In this document: positions 17,415-25,675 of the stretch, one piece after another | How positions within the stretch are numbered: the first letter of the stretch is position 1 | How the letters are laid out: every line of letters starts with the position of its first letter | Source of the DNA: Bifidobacterium sp. 7101 | GTDB lineage: Bacteria; Actinomycetota; Actinomycetes; Actinomycetales; Bifidobacteriaceae | Direction: 5' to 3' | NCBI RefSeq assembly: GCF_000499285.1 | Contig: NZ_AWUN01000001.1 | Span: 496,001-560,000, forward strand | DNA length: 64,000 bases | Program-made: the position numbers and the translations under genes | The notes under the pieces: generated by a model | What the model saw: only the letters and a program-made list of their open reading frames with translations | Told to the model about the DNA's origin: nothing | Database searches by the model: none

Positions 17415-18905
17415 GTGCATGAGGATGAGGAACGATTGCTGGAGGGGCTGGATCCCGCCCAGCGGCAGGCGGCTACCGTGCTTGACGGGCCTGTGCGGAT
17501 CGTCGCAGGGGCCGGAGCCGGGAAGACCAGGACCATCACGCGGCGGATGGCCTATGCCTGTGCGTGCGGCAGCTGGGAGCCCTCCAGAACCTTGGCAGTG
17601 ACCTTTTCGGTCCGTGCCGCGGCTGAGATGCGTGATCGACTGACCAAGCTTGGCGTGTCGGCCTCCCTGCAGGCGGCGACCTTCCATTCGGCGGCCCTGC
17701 ACCAGCTCAGGCGGGTCTGGCCCCAGGTCAGCGAGACCTATCCTCCCGATTTGATTGAGGATGTGGGCCCCTTGGTGTCTTCTGCCTACCAGCGGGTCTG
17801 CGGGCAGGAGGCCGACCCGGGCCAGGTCAGGGACCTGACTGCGGAGATCAACTGGGCCAAGGTGGGGCTGATTGCCCCCCAGGACTACGTTCGGGTCTGC
17901 GCAGCCAGTCACCGTCTGCCGCCGGCCGGTCTGGAGGCTGATCGGATGGCCGATCTGTACACGGTCTTCGAGAGTTCCAAGGCCGCCCATAATCAGATGG
18001 ACTTCAACGATATTCTCCTGCTGGTCTGTCACATATTGGAAGAAGACGGACAGGCTGCTGCAGATATTCGAGACCGAATCGGCTGGCTGACGGTGGACGA
18101 GTACCAGGATGTCTCGCCCCTGCAGCACCGGCTGCTCAAACTTTGGCTCAACGGCAGGCAGAACATCTGCGTGGTGGGGGACCCGGCCCAGACCATCTAC
18201 TCCTTCGCGGGGGCCACCTCCTATTACTTGCTGAACTTCCCCCAGGAATTCCCTGGCATCAAGGCCGATCTGGACCTATCCACCGACTACCGGTCCACAG
18301 AAAGGGTGGTTCGATACGCCAACGGTATTCTGGCGCGCTCGCCGGTGCGTGACGACTATCTGAAGCTGACCTCCGCCCGTCAGGAGGGTAGCAGGGTCGC
18401 GATGACCCGTTATGAGGACGATGCTGATGAGGCTGGGGCCGTGGCCTCCCGTATATCCTCCATGATCCGGAAGGGGGCCCGGCCCGGCCAGTTTGCAATA
18501 CTGACTCGGATCAACGCCCAGCAGACCCTGATCTGCCGTGCGCTACACGAACATGGAATCGGCTACCGGGTGCGCACCGAGTCAGGCTGGCAGAACCAGT
18601 CGGTCAATCTGAGCAAGCAGGAGGTGTTGGAACAGCTGGAGGGAGGCATAGGCCAGGGGAGGGTCACGGTCTCTACCATTCACGCCGCCAAGGGATTGGA
18701 GTTCCCCCATGTCTTCATCGTGGGCTGTGCCGAGGGGTTGATTCCCTTTGGTTCACCGCCGGAGGGGGATGCCCTGGAAGAGGAACGCCGTCTCATGTAC
18801 GTAGGGGTGACCCGTGCCGAGGACACCCTGCACCTTTCCTACGCGGAGCATAAGGACGGCAGCGCCTTCGTCCGACGCGCTCCCAGCCGGTTCATTCACC
18901 GCTGA
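17415..18905 (+). CDS. compact UvrD/Rep-family ATP-dependent DNA helicase
   Basis: A superfamily 1A helicase, expected to translocate 3'-5' on single-stranded DNA in repair. All core motifs are present in 496 residues: Walker A GAGAGKTRTI, Ia AVTFSVRAAAEM, II VDEYQDVSPLQ, III GDPAQTIYSFAGA, IV LSTDYRST, V VSTIHAAKGLEF, VI LMYVGVTRAED. Only about 30 residues separate GIGYRV from motif V, where UvrD normally holds a large 2B subdomain, and there is no HRDC or zinc C-terminus as in mycobacterial UvrD2. It is divergent from the kinase-fold gene and convergent with the zincin-like gene. Likely a UvrD2-type enzyme. Confidence 0.9.
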   Translation: MHEDEERLLEGLDPAQRQAATVLDGPVRIVAGAGAGKTRTITRRMAYACACGSWEPSRTLAVTFSVRAAAEMRDRLTKLGVSASLQAATFHSAALHQLRRVWPQVSETYPPDLIEDVGPLVSSAYQRVCGQEADPGQVRDLTAEINWAKVGLIAPQDYVRVCAASHRLPPAGLEADRMADLYTVFESSKAAHNQMDFNDILLLVCHILEEDGQAAADIRDRIGWLTVDEYQDVSPLQHRLLKLWLNGRQNICVVGDPAQTIYSFAGATSYYLLNFPQEFPGIKADLDLSTDYRSTERVVRYANGILARSPVRDDYLKLTSARQEGSRVAMTRYEDDADEAGAVASRISSMIRKGARPGQFAILTRINAQQTLICRALHEHGIGYRVRTESGWQNQSVNLSKQEVLEQLEGGIGQGRVTVSTIHAAKGLEFPHVFIVGCAEGLIPFGSPPEGDALEEERRLMYVGVTRAEDTLHLSYAEHKDGSAFVRRAPSRFIHR

Positions 18906-18946
18906 GCGCTATCGCCTGGGCCCTCGGAACATGGGGGAGCCGCTGT

Positions 18947-20644
18947 TCAGGCGTGGTCGTTGTCCGAGTCGTCTCTGTCCGAGTCGTCCTGGTCCGGGTG
19001 GCCATCATCGAAATTCTTGGAATCTTTGCCGGCGCTCTTCTGGCTGCCAGGAGTCTCATGGTCTGGATGCCCCTGGTCATTGGAAGCGTCGGAGTCTGCC
19101 GGGGTGATCGGGTTGGCAGAGGAATCCTTCTCTTCGGCATTCAGCAGTTTGTCCAGCTCGGCATCCCAATCCACTGAGGTGGCGGGAGTGTCGGCCTTCT
19201 GCTCGGATTGCCCGTCTGCAGAGGTTGATGTTCCGACTTGGTCGGCATCCTCCTTGACAGACAGGGAGGGCAGCAGATCAGGATGGGACCAGTGATCGTC
19301 GCGGCCCTGCACGCCCTCGTCAGCGGTGATGCGCTCCCAGAGGTCGGCGGCCTCTCGCAAACGCTTGGGATGAAGATGCAGTCCCAGCAGGGACTCGAAG
19401 GTCTGCTCCGCCGGCCCTCCCACGGCGCGCTCGCGTCGGGTCATCTCCCGCAGCTGCTCCAGGTGGGGCAGGTGGGCCATGCCAGCGTTCCATACCACGC
19501 AATCCACCCAGCCGTCGACCAGGGCCAGCAGGTCGCCCAGGCTGTGCAGGGCCTCCTTCTGCTCAGGGGTGTCTTCGATGCCGACATTGCTGAGGTTGAT
19601 GGCGCCGGCAATGGATTCGGGGTTGATTTGCTCAGCATCGCGCAGCTGGTCCTCCACAGCGTCCAGGTCGATGGAGACTCCCCGGGCGTATTTGCCGATC
19701 AGGGCCTCGAAGCGCGGCATCAACCAGGGGACGGCGGCGTAGAGCCGGGCGTGGGCGGCCTCTTTGAGGGCCATGTAGCGGGTAACCTCGTCCAGATCCA
19801 GTTCAAGGGATTTGGCGTAGGTCTTGATGTTCTGCGGAATGAGGGCGCCGGCGGGGTTCTTCAGCAGCGGGATGCCCTGGTCGAATCCTCCGCGGACCTC
19901 CTTGGCCAGCTCGCCGGCGGCCTGCCCCAGCTGCATGGCGAAAGAGGTGTTTCCCAGCAGCTTCATCAGCGTGGTGGGATCCTTGAGGTTGTCCGGCAGT
20001 GGAATGGGCACAGGTCCGGCGAACATCCCGGAAATCTCGCCCTGATCGAAACCTTGGAAGCGCTGGCTTATGACGGAGGTCAAGGCATCGCTGACCGCCT
20101 GGGCCACCGGGGAGGCGAACTTTACCCAGGCGTCTATGCTGCCCTCGATCCATCCGGCACGGGTCAGGGCTTGCGTTTGGCCCGGGGCGGGGTCGAAGGC
20201 GCAGACGGTGTCCAGCCAGAGGTTGGCTTCGCTCATGACTCGGGCCACCCTGTCGCTGTCTTCGGCTGTGACTGTGGTATCGGACTGGTCGGCCCTGGTG
20301 CGTCCCAAGGCGATGTTCTTGGCCAGTGCAACGTTGATGGGACCCTGGTCAGCCTGGGCCTGCATATCGGCAGGTGTGTTGAGCCCTCCAGCAGTGAAGG
20401 CCTGGATCAGGGCCTGAACCTCGGCGGGTTTGGGCAGTTGATCGGCTCCCTGGGCCGCCATCTGGGAGCGGATGGACTCAGGCAGCTGTGAGAACTGACT
20501 CCAGGCCAGCTCGCCCTGCACCGGGCCGAAGCACTCGATGAGCCATTGGTGGATTGCATTCTCGTCCATAGCTTTGATTCCAGTCCTCGCCAAGGCAGGC
20601 CGTCCGCCCTCAAGGTTGACGTCTGCCGGGATTATCGTCTTCAT
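18947..20644 (-). CDS. zincin-like metallopeptidase (DUF2342 family)
   Basis: A 565-residue member of the actinobacterial zincin-like family. The signature KEAAHARLYAAVPWL has Glu295 and His298 of an ExxH core; the first His of a classical HExxH is replaced by Lys, which I recall as a family trait rather than a defect. Earlier conserved region: WIEGSIDAWVKFASPV and FAGPVPIPLPDNL. The last roughly 100 residues are a Ser/Asp-rich acidic tail. The ATG at 20644 has TATTAT five bases upstream and no Shine-Dalgarno. It is divergent from an S16 Lon-like protease gene, a pairing I also recall from mycobacteria. Proteolytic activity is inferred from fold. Confidence 0.83.
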   Translation of the reverse strand: MKTIIPADVNLEGGRPALARTGIKAMDENAIHQWLIECFGPVQGELAWSQFSQLPESIRSQMAAQGADQLPKPAEVQALIQAFTAGGLNTPADMQAQADQGPINVALAKNIALGRTRADQSDTTVTAEDSDRVARVMSEANLWLDTVCAFDPAPGQTQALTRAGWIEGSIDAWVKFASPVAQAVSDALTSVISQRFQGFDQGEISGMFAGPVPIPLPDNLKDPTTLMKLLGNTSFAMQLGQAAGELAKEVRGGFDQGIPLLKNPAGALIPQNIKTYAKSLELDLDEVTRYMALKEAAHARLYAAVPWLMPRFEALIGKYARGVSIDLDAVEDQLRDAEQINPESIAGAINLSNVGIEDTPEQKEALHSLGDLLALVDGWVDCVVWNAGMAHLPHLEQLREMTRRERAVGGPAEQTFESLLGLHLHPKRLREAADLWERITADEGVQGRDDHWSHPDLLPSLSVKEDADQVGTSTSADGQSEQKADTPATSVDWDAELDKLLNAEEKDSSANPITPADSDASNDQGHPDHETPGSQKSAGKDSKNFDDGHPDQDDSDRDDSDNDHA

Positions 20645-20649
20645 CAACC

Positions 20650-20656
20650 ATAATAT
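20650..20656. promoter_or_regulatory. overlapping divergent -10 elements between zincin and S16 genes
   Basis: The core ATAATAT gives TATTAT on the minus strand (five bases from the ATG at 20644) and TAATAT on the plus strand (seven bases from the ATG at 20664). Only 19 bases separate the two start codons. No good -35 boxes are seen. Confidence 0.5.
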
Positions 20657-20663
20657 TGGAGCT

Positions 20664-21530
20664 ATGACACTTCCGCACGGGAAATCGGATCACTGCGCCA
20701 CAGGCGCACCCGAAAGGCAAGCCGGGACGCTTGGCGGACCCACCCGCAAAATGCTGGTCGGCGGTCTTCTGGTCATTCTGGCCATCTTGGTGCTCTTCCT
20801 CCCATCGCCCTATACCATCGAGACGCCCGGCCCCACCCAGGATGTGCTGGGAAGTTCAAAGGGCTCACCTGTCATCAAGGTGAAGGGCGGCCAGGTTCAC
20901 CATGACAAGGGTCGCCTACTGATGACCACGGTCAATGCCCGCGGAATCCCCGGCTACCCGGCTTCCAACCTTGATGCCCTGGTGGGCTGGGCCGACCCCC
21001 ACGCCACGGTGCTTCCCCAGGAGGCCGTGGTCCCCCCCGGACAGAGCGTTGAGGAGTACAAGCGCCAGGAGCAGGGCGACATGCACGGCTCCCAGAAGGC
21101 CGCATCAGCCCAGGCTCTGGCCTTCCTCAAGGCCCGAGGATATGACGTGTCAGGCCTGCAATTCAGCATGAGGGTGGCCGACATCGGCGGTCCCTCGGCC
21201 GGACTCATGTACACCCTGGGGGCCATCGACAAAATCACTCCGGAGCAGGAGACCGGCGGTCTGACCATCGCTGGAACCGGCACCATGGATCAGAAGGGAC
21301 GGGTCGGGGCCATCGGCGGTATCCAGCTGAAGATGCTGGGTGCCAGGCGGGACGGCGCCACCTGGTTCCTGGCCCCGGCGGCCAACTGCTCACAGGTGGC
21401 AGGTCATGTGCCCAAAGGGCTACGCGATGTCCGGGTGTCCACCTTGGACGATGCCTACAAGGCCCTGGTGGCCATCGGCCATGGCCAGGGGGAGGGGCTG
21501 CCTCGCTGCACAGCCGCCAAGGGCAAGTAA
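20664..21530 (+). CDS. membrane-anchored S16 (Lon-like) protease, YlbL-type without a clear PDZ
   Basis: A 288-residue protein with one N-terminal membrane helix (about 31-48), then SPYTIETPGPTQDVLG typical of YlbL-like proteins, and a C-terminal Lon-type protease domain with Ser178 in DIGGPSAGLMYTLG and Lys223 in AIGGIQLKMLGA. The active site should face outside the membrane. Characterised relatives carry a PDZ domain between the helix and the protease; here RGYDVSGLQFSMRVADIGG follows directly, so the PDZ seems absent. The ATG at 20664 is chosen because of GGAG and TAATAT upstream; longer frames overlap the divergent gene. Confidence 0.88.
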   Translation: MTLPHGKSDHCATGAPERQAGTLGGPTRKMLVGGLLVILAILVLFLPSPYTIETPGPTQDVLGSSKGSPVIKVKGGQVHHDKGRLLMTTVNARGIPGYPASNLDALVGWADPHATVLPQEAVVPPGQSVEEYKRQEQGDMHGSQKAASAQALAFLKARGYDVSGLQFSMRVADIGGPSAGLMYTLGAIDKITPEQETGGLTIAGTGTMDQKGRVGAIGGIQLKMLGARRDGATWFLAPAANCSQVAGHVPKGLRDVRVSTLDDAYKALVAIGHGQGEGLPRCTAAKGK

Positions 21531-21547
21531 GACAAGGCCGGTCCAAT

Positions 21548-21575
21548 TGGTGAATTCCGGCAGTCTTGTTATGCT
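21548..21575 (+). promoter_or_regulatory. candidate promoter of the DUF3052 gene
   Basis: TTGGTG (21548-21553) and TATGCT (21570-21575) are spaced 16 bases apart, with the -10 box ending six bases before the GTG start, consistent with a leaderless transcript. Confidence 0.45.
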
Positions 21576-21581
21576 GAAGCC

Positions 21582-21998
21582 GTGGCTGAGACTACAACCT
21601 ATACAGCGGAAGAGTTCGGTTTTCATCCCGGAGATATCGTTCAGGAATGGATGTGGGACGACGATGTCGACGACGGGATCCGGACCAGGATTGAGGATCT
21701 GACCGGCGAGGAGCTGGTGGACGAGGACTATGACGCAGCCGTGGATGGGGTCATCATCTGGTGGCGGGACGGCGATGCGGAGGACGATCTGGCGGATACC
21801 ATCATGGATGCCTCGGCCATGGTCAACAAGGGAGCGCCTTTCTGGGTGCTGACTCCCAAGCCTGGCAGGCCTGGGGCTTCGGCGCCAGGGGTCGTCTCCA
21901 ATGCGGCCAAGACTGCGGGCATGAACGCCCTGATGCCCACCACCGTCAGCAAGGATTGGAACGCCACCCAGCTGCGGGCTTTCGGCAAGGGCAAGTAA
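21582..21998 (+). CDS. DUF3052 family protein
   Basis: A 138-residue actinobacterial protein of unknown function. The conserved pattern is seen from start to end: EEFGFHPGDIVQEWMWDDD, then VDGVIIWWRDGD, then PFWVLTPKPGRPG, and the closing VSKDWNATQL. Very acidic N-terminal half, no membrane segment. The GTG at 21582 has no Shine-Dalgarno but follows a plausible promoter. It stands downstream of the S16 protease gene with its own promoter and ends in a strong terminator shared with the convergent exporter gene. Confidence 0.85.
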   Translation: MAETTTYTAEEFGFHPGDIVQEWMWDDDVDDGIRTRIEDLTGEELVDEDYDAAVDGVIIWWRDGDAEDDLADTIMDASAMVNKGAPFWVLTPKPGRPGASAPGVVSNAAKTAGMNALMPTTVSKDWNATQLRAFGKGK

Positions 21999-22024
21999 GA
22001 CTTCTGGCTGCATAAGCGCCAATG

Positions 22025-22070
22025 AACGAGGTGGTGGGCATCGGGGTCAACCGGTGCCCACCACCTCGTT
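22025..22070. terminator. strong bidirectional terminator
   Basis: A nearly perfect hairpin, AACGAGGTGGTGGGCA pairing with TGCCCACCACCTCGTT, lies between two convergent genes; the A and T ends provide a short U-tract in either direction. Confidence 0.88.
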
Positions 22071-22116
22071 TGTCATTCATGAGGAATTCCCGGAAGAATC
22101 CGTTGGCCAGCGGCCT

Positions 22117-23661
22117 TTACTGCTCGCCCTTCTCAGCAATGGCAGGAGCCACCGTCGTGGCCTTGTTCTGATATTCGGCCAGCAGGGTGCGCGAGCGGAT
22201 GTCGCAGAGGTTGGCCACCAGGGCCATGATCAGGATGACCAGACCCACCAGGAAGATCCAATGCAGGCCGTCGAAGACGATGGTGCGGGCCGGTCCCAGC
22301 AGGCGTGAGGGGATGCTCCCTGCCGTGGCGGGGTTGATCATGCTGTTCATCATATCCTCGGTCAGTCCCTTGTACTGAGGCACCTCGCGGGCGATGACCG
22401 TGTTCATGACGATGCCGAAGATGGAGACCATCAGGGTCTGCCCCAGGGACCGGGCCAGGGTGTTGAAGCTGGTCGAGGCGCCCACGTCACCCGCCGGTAC
22501 CACGCTCTGGGCGGTGATGGTCGAGGTGGTGATGGTCAGGCCGAAGCCGAAGCCGACCACGGCAGAGATGACCAGGAAGACCCAGTAGGCAGTGGCCTGA
22601 GGGACGGCTATGTAGCAGACACAGGCCGTCAGGATGAAGGCCAGTCCGATGTTGGTGGCCCGGTGCGGCGGGTGATGCATGGTCAGAGGTCCGGCCAGGT
22701 AGGCGCCCAGGAGCCAAAGAATGGAAGATGGGGTGACCACAAAGCCGCCCAGGGAGGGATTCATTCCCAGAACAGATTGCATCCAGATGGGCATGTAGGT
22801 GTCGAAGCCCATGAGGAATCCGGCCACCAGGAGCATGCAGATGTTCTGGATGACGAAGGTCCTGATGCGGAAGAGCCGCAGGGGCAGGATGGGATCCTCC
22901 TGGCGGCCCTCCACATGAAGAAGCAGGGCAAAGGTGACCACGGTGGCCGCAGCCAGAATCAGGGTGATCCGCGCATCGCCCGCCGATCCCAGGCTCTGCA
23001 GGCAGAGCATCAGGCAGATCAGGCAGACGCTGAGCAGTCCGATGCCCATGTAGTCGACGCGTGTTTCACGCGCCTGGATATGTTCGCTCAGGAAGATCTG
23101 GATCATGATGATGACCAGCAGGCCGATGGGCACGTTGATGGCGAAGACCCAGTGCCAGCTTATCTGCTGGACGATGAAGCCTCCCAGCAGGGGGGCGATG
23201 ATGGAGGCGATGCCCCAGGCCGAGCCGTTCAGGCCGATCATGCCCGCCCGCTTGTCCAATGGATAGATATCGGCCAGGACCGTGTAGGTCAGCGGCTGGA
23301 TGGCGCCTGCCCCCAGGCCCTGCAGAAAACGGGCGCCGATCAGCTGGGGCATGGACTGGGACAGGGCGCACAGGGTGGACCCGATCACGAAGACCAGCAG
23401 ACCGATGGTCAGCAGCGGCTTGCGACCGAAGCGGTCCGAAAGCTTGCCGTAGATAGGCGTGGTGACCGCCGTCATGAGCAAGTAGATGGAGTAGACCCAG
23501 TTCATGATGGACAGCCCATGCAGGTCCCCGATGATGGTGGGCATGGCGGTGGAGACGATGGTCCCCTCGATGGCCGTCATGAAGGTGGCGATGAAGACCG
23601 CCACCGTCACCAGGGTGCGGTTGGTCTTCCTGCCACTGCCTGTATCGACTGTCTGTGACAA
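22117..23661 (-). CDS. MFS DHA2-family drug exporter (14 TM)
   Basis: A proton-coupled multidrug exporter of the EmrB/QacA type, 514 residues with about 14 hydrophobic helices. Family signs: ATFMTAIEGTIVSTAMPTI in TM1, YLLMTAVTTPIYGKLSDRFGRKPLL for the first cytoplasmic loop, and GAGAIQPLTYTVLADIYP in TM5 (motif C region). The start is a TTG at 23661 with a strong AGAGGGGG site six bases upstream; no ATG nearby has one. No adjacent regulator gene, but a 13-base palindrome lies 83 bases upstream (23744-23756). Substrates cannot be deduced. Confidence 0.92.
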   Translation of the reverse strand: MSQTVDTGSGRKTNRTLVTVAVFIATFMTAIEGTIVSTAMPTIIGDLHGLSIMNWVYSIYLLMTAVTTPIYGKLSDRFGRKPLLTIGLLVFVIGSTLCALSQSMPQLIGARFLQGLGAGAIQPLTYTVLADIYPLDKRAGMIGLNGSAWGIASIIAPLLGGFIVQQISWHWVFAINVPIGLLVIIMIQIFLSEHIQARETRVDYMGIGLLSVCLICLMLCLQSLGSAGDARITLILAAATVVTFALLLHVEGRQEDPILPLRLFRIRTFVIQNICMLLVAGFLMGFDTYMPIWMQSVLGMNPSLGGFVVTPSSILWLLGAYLAGPLTMHHPPHRATNIGLAFILTACVCYIAVPQATAYWVFLVISAVVGFGFGLTITTSTITAQSVVPAGDVGASTSFNTLARSLGQTLMVSIFGIVMNTVIAREVPQYKGLTEDMMNSMINPATAGSIPSRLLGPARTIVFDGLHWIFLVGLVILIMALVANLCDIRSRTLLAEYQNKATTVAPAIAEKGEQ

Positions 23662-23791
23662 CCCGAACCCCCTCTTATATGGTGTAAATGGTGTGTTTCT
23701 CTTCTTTTGCGGACCAGGCCCGCGAATTCCTAGTGGATTATAGCCGCACCGTGCGGTCTTGTCACCGTGTATTCTGCTAAGGTAGTGTGCT

Positions 23792-23865
23792 GGTCCCGTG
23801 GCTCAGTTGGTTAGAGCGCCACCTTTACACGGTGGATGTCCCCGGTTCGAGTCCGGGCGGGACCA
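23792..23865 (+). tRNA. tRNA-Val (anticodon TAC)
   Basis: A complete cloverleaf: acceptor GGTCCCG/CGGGACC, D arm with AGTTGGTTAGA, anticodon stem CCACC/GGTGG around loop TTTACAC giving anticodon TAC (23826-23828), and T arm GGTTCGAGTCC. Discriminator is A; the terminal CCA is not encoded. Confidence 0.97.
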
Positions 23866-23965
23866 CAGGGGTTTTTAGGGGGCATGCCTGAAGTCGCGTC
23901 TTAGCGCTCACGTAGAATCGATGCACGACGATCGTTGGCAAGAAAGGTCAGGAGGTCGATGCCTG

Positions 23966-25675
23966 ATGTCAGCTAAGCCTGATGCCCGTGGAACCGAGGC
24001 GACCATCGCGCGCTCGGGCAAGCGCAAGTGGGGATATGACACCAAGCAGGTGGACGCCTTCCTGGAGCGGGCTCACTCACTCTATGAGAGCCAGGACCCT
24101 GATCTGACCCAGGAGGAGATAGCCAACGCATCCTTTGACCTGTGCAAGAACGGCTATATCATCACCCAGGTGGATGCTGCCCTTTCGCGGCTGGAGAGGG
24201 TGATTTCCGACAGGCAGACCAGCTTGGAGATAGCCCGGGTGGGCGTGGACGGTTGGACGACCAGAATGGTCAGTCTGCAATCAGAGCTGACCACTCATGC
24301 CGGCAGACCCTCAGGCAGTGTCTTCAAGCGCGGGGATCCCGGCATGCCCTCATACGACTGCAAGCAGGTGGAGCGGCTGATTGAGCAGGTCCTCAACAAG
24401 ACTTCTGACCAGCTCAACCTCCAAGAGGGGCGGAAGACGGATTCGGGCAAGTCGAAGAACACCGACATCACGGCTGACCGCGTCTCCAACGTCATCTTCA
24501 CCCAGCGGCGGGGGCCCAAGGGCTATGACGAGCGTCAGGTGGACTTCTTCCTGGCCAAGGCGGTCGAGCTTCTGGAGCAGCTGGAGTCCTTTGCCAGGGT
24601 CAGCGAGAGGGCCAAGAGGGCCAGCGCTAATGCAACGGCCCCTGCTGCTGTTCCTGCGCAATCGCAGTTGCCGGTGCAGGACTCTTCAGCTTCGGGCGTT
24701 CAGCCGCTGATCGGACAGAGCCAGGCACCCGCCTGGAGCATCCCCAATGCTTCCGTTGCCGCGAACGACCAGGGAAGTCAGGACGATTTCGCTCAATTGC
24801 ACCAGGCAGAGCGGGCCATCTTCGAGGCGCCGGTCGCCAGCACGCAGACAACGCCCACAGCGCCGACGGCGCAGCCCAACAGTTCGTTGAGCGCTCTGGC
24901 TTCGGCGGTCAACCAGCGGCTGGCCCAGGAAGGCGGTGGGGCAGCCCCAGCAGCATCGGCAGCGGCTGCGCCTGCCTCTTCTTCAGTCAGGTCGGCATCT
25001 TCAGCAGGCGTCGGCGGTGGAGCCCCCACCAATCCCTTTGTCTCCGGTCAGCAGGAATCGGTCATGCCCGCCTCCGTGCCGCCTGTGGCTGCGCAGCCGG
25101 CCTCTGCGCCGGCCAGCCGCACCCCTGAGGCTCCTACTGCAGCGTCAGCGGCACCCGCGTCGGTTGCACAATCCGTGCCTTTCAACCCGGTGACGACTTC
25201 TTCGCCTTCACCTGCACCACAGACTCCTGAGCCGACGGCATTTCAACCGACCCCTTCGGCTCCCGTAGCCTCCACCCCGCCTACTTCGGCAGGTGATGCT
25301 TCCGTCCCCCCGACGACAGGGGCTGATACTGACGGCTCGTCTACACCAGGATCCACCTCAATCATCTCCTCGCCCTTCGTCGATGGTCCTCTGGGTGCAG
25401 GCGGACCCCTGGGCAACTATGAGGAACCAGCGACAGCAGCGCCTGAGACCCAGGAGCGTCCTTGGGCTGAAACAGCCGGAAGCAGCACGGATACGCCCGA
25501 CTGGGCCAAGCCGCGGTATTCACAAAACACGCAGAGGAGTAAGCAGGACCAGGACCCGGATTCCTACCTGGCATCCCTGCTCAACCAGGATCTGCCCAAG
25601 ATGGATCTGGACATCCCCGATATTTCTTTCCCGGCCTTCGGCGACGAGGGGGAGCAGGATAAAGGCGGTAGATGA
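23966..25675 (+). CDS. DivIVA-domain repeat protein with long Pro/Ala/Ser-rich tail
   Basis: A 569-residue protein with four DivIVA-like motifs of the form GY-x3-QVD-x2-L: WGYDTKQVDAFLERA (22-36), NGYIITQVDAALSRLE (62-77), PSYDCKQVERLIEQV (128-142) and KGYDERQVDFFLAKAV (185-200). DivIVA domains bind curved membrane and polar growth machinery, so a cell-pole or septum role is inferred. Residues from about 218 to 510 are low-complexity Ala/Pro/Ser/Thr, followed by an acidic C-terminus. The ATG at 23966 is fixed by CAGGAGGTC eight bases upstream. Its stop overlaps the dxr start (ATGA). Matches the rare actinobacterial DivIVA-repeat family; function unproven. Confidence 0.8.
   Translation: MSAKPDARGTEATIARSGKRKWGYDTKQVDAFLERAHSLYESQDPDLTQEEIANASFDLCKNGYIITQVDAALSRLERVISDRQTSLEIARVGVDGWTTRMVSLQSELTTHAGRPSGSVFKRGDPGMPSYDCKQVERLIEQVLNKTSDQLNLQEGRKTDSGKSKNTDITADRVSNVIFTQRRGPKGYDERQVDFFLAKAVELLEQLESFARVSERAKRASANATAPAAVPAQSQLPVQDSSASGVQPLIGQSQAPAWSIPNASVAANDQGSQDDFAQLHQAERAIFEAPVASTQTTPTAPTAQPNSSLSALASAVNQRLAQEGGGAAPAASAAAAPASSSVRSASSAGVGGGAPTNPFVSGQQESVMPASVPPVAAQPASAPASRTPEAPTAASAAPASVAQSVPFNPVTTSSPSPAPQTPEPTAFQPTPSAPVASTPPTSAGDASVPPTTGADTDGSSTPGSTSIISSPFVDGPLGAGGPLGNYEEPATAAPETQERPWAETAGSSTDTPDWAKPRYSQNTQRSKQDQDPDSYLASLLNQDLPKMDLDIPDISFPAFGDEGEQDKGGR

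Noticed and set aside
17312..17539. Upstream extension of the kinase-fold gene
   Set aside because: The extra residues overlap the start of the UvrD-like gene, have no homology pattern, and the GTG at 17311 fits the family start better.
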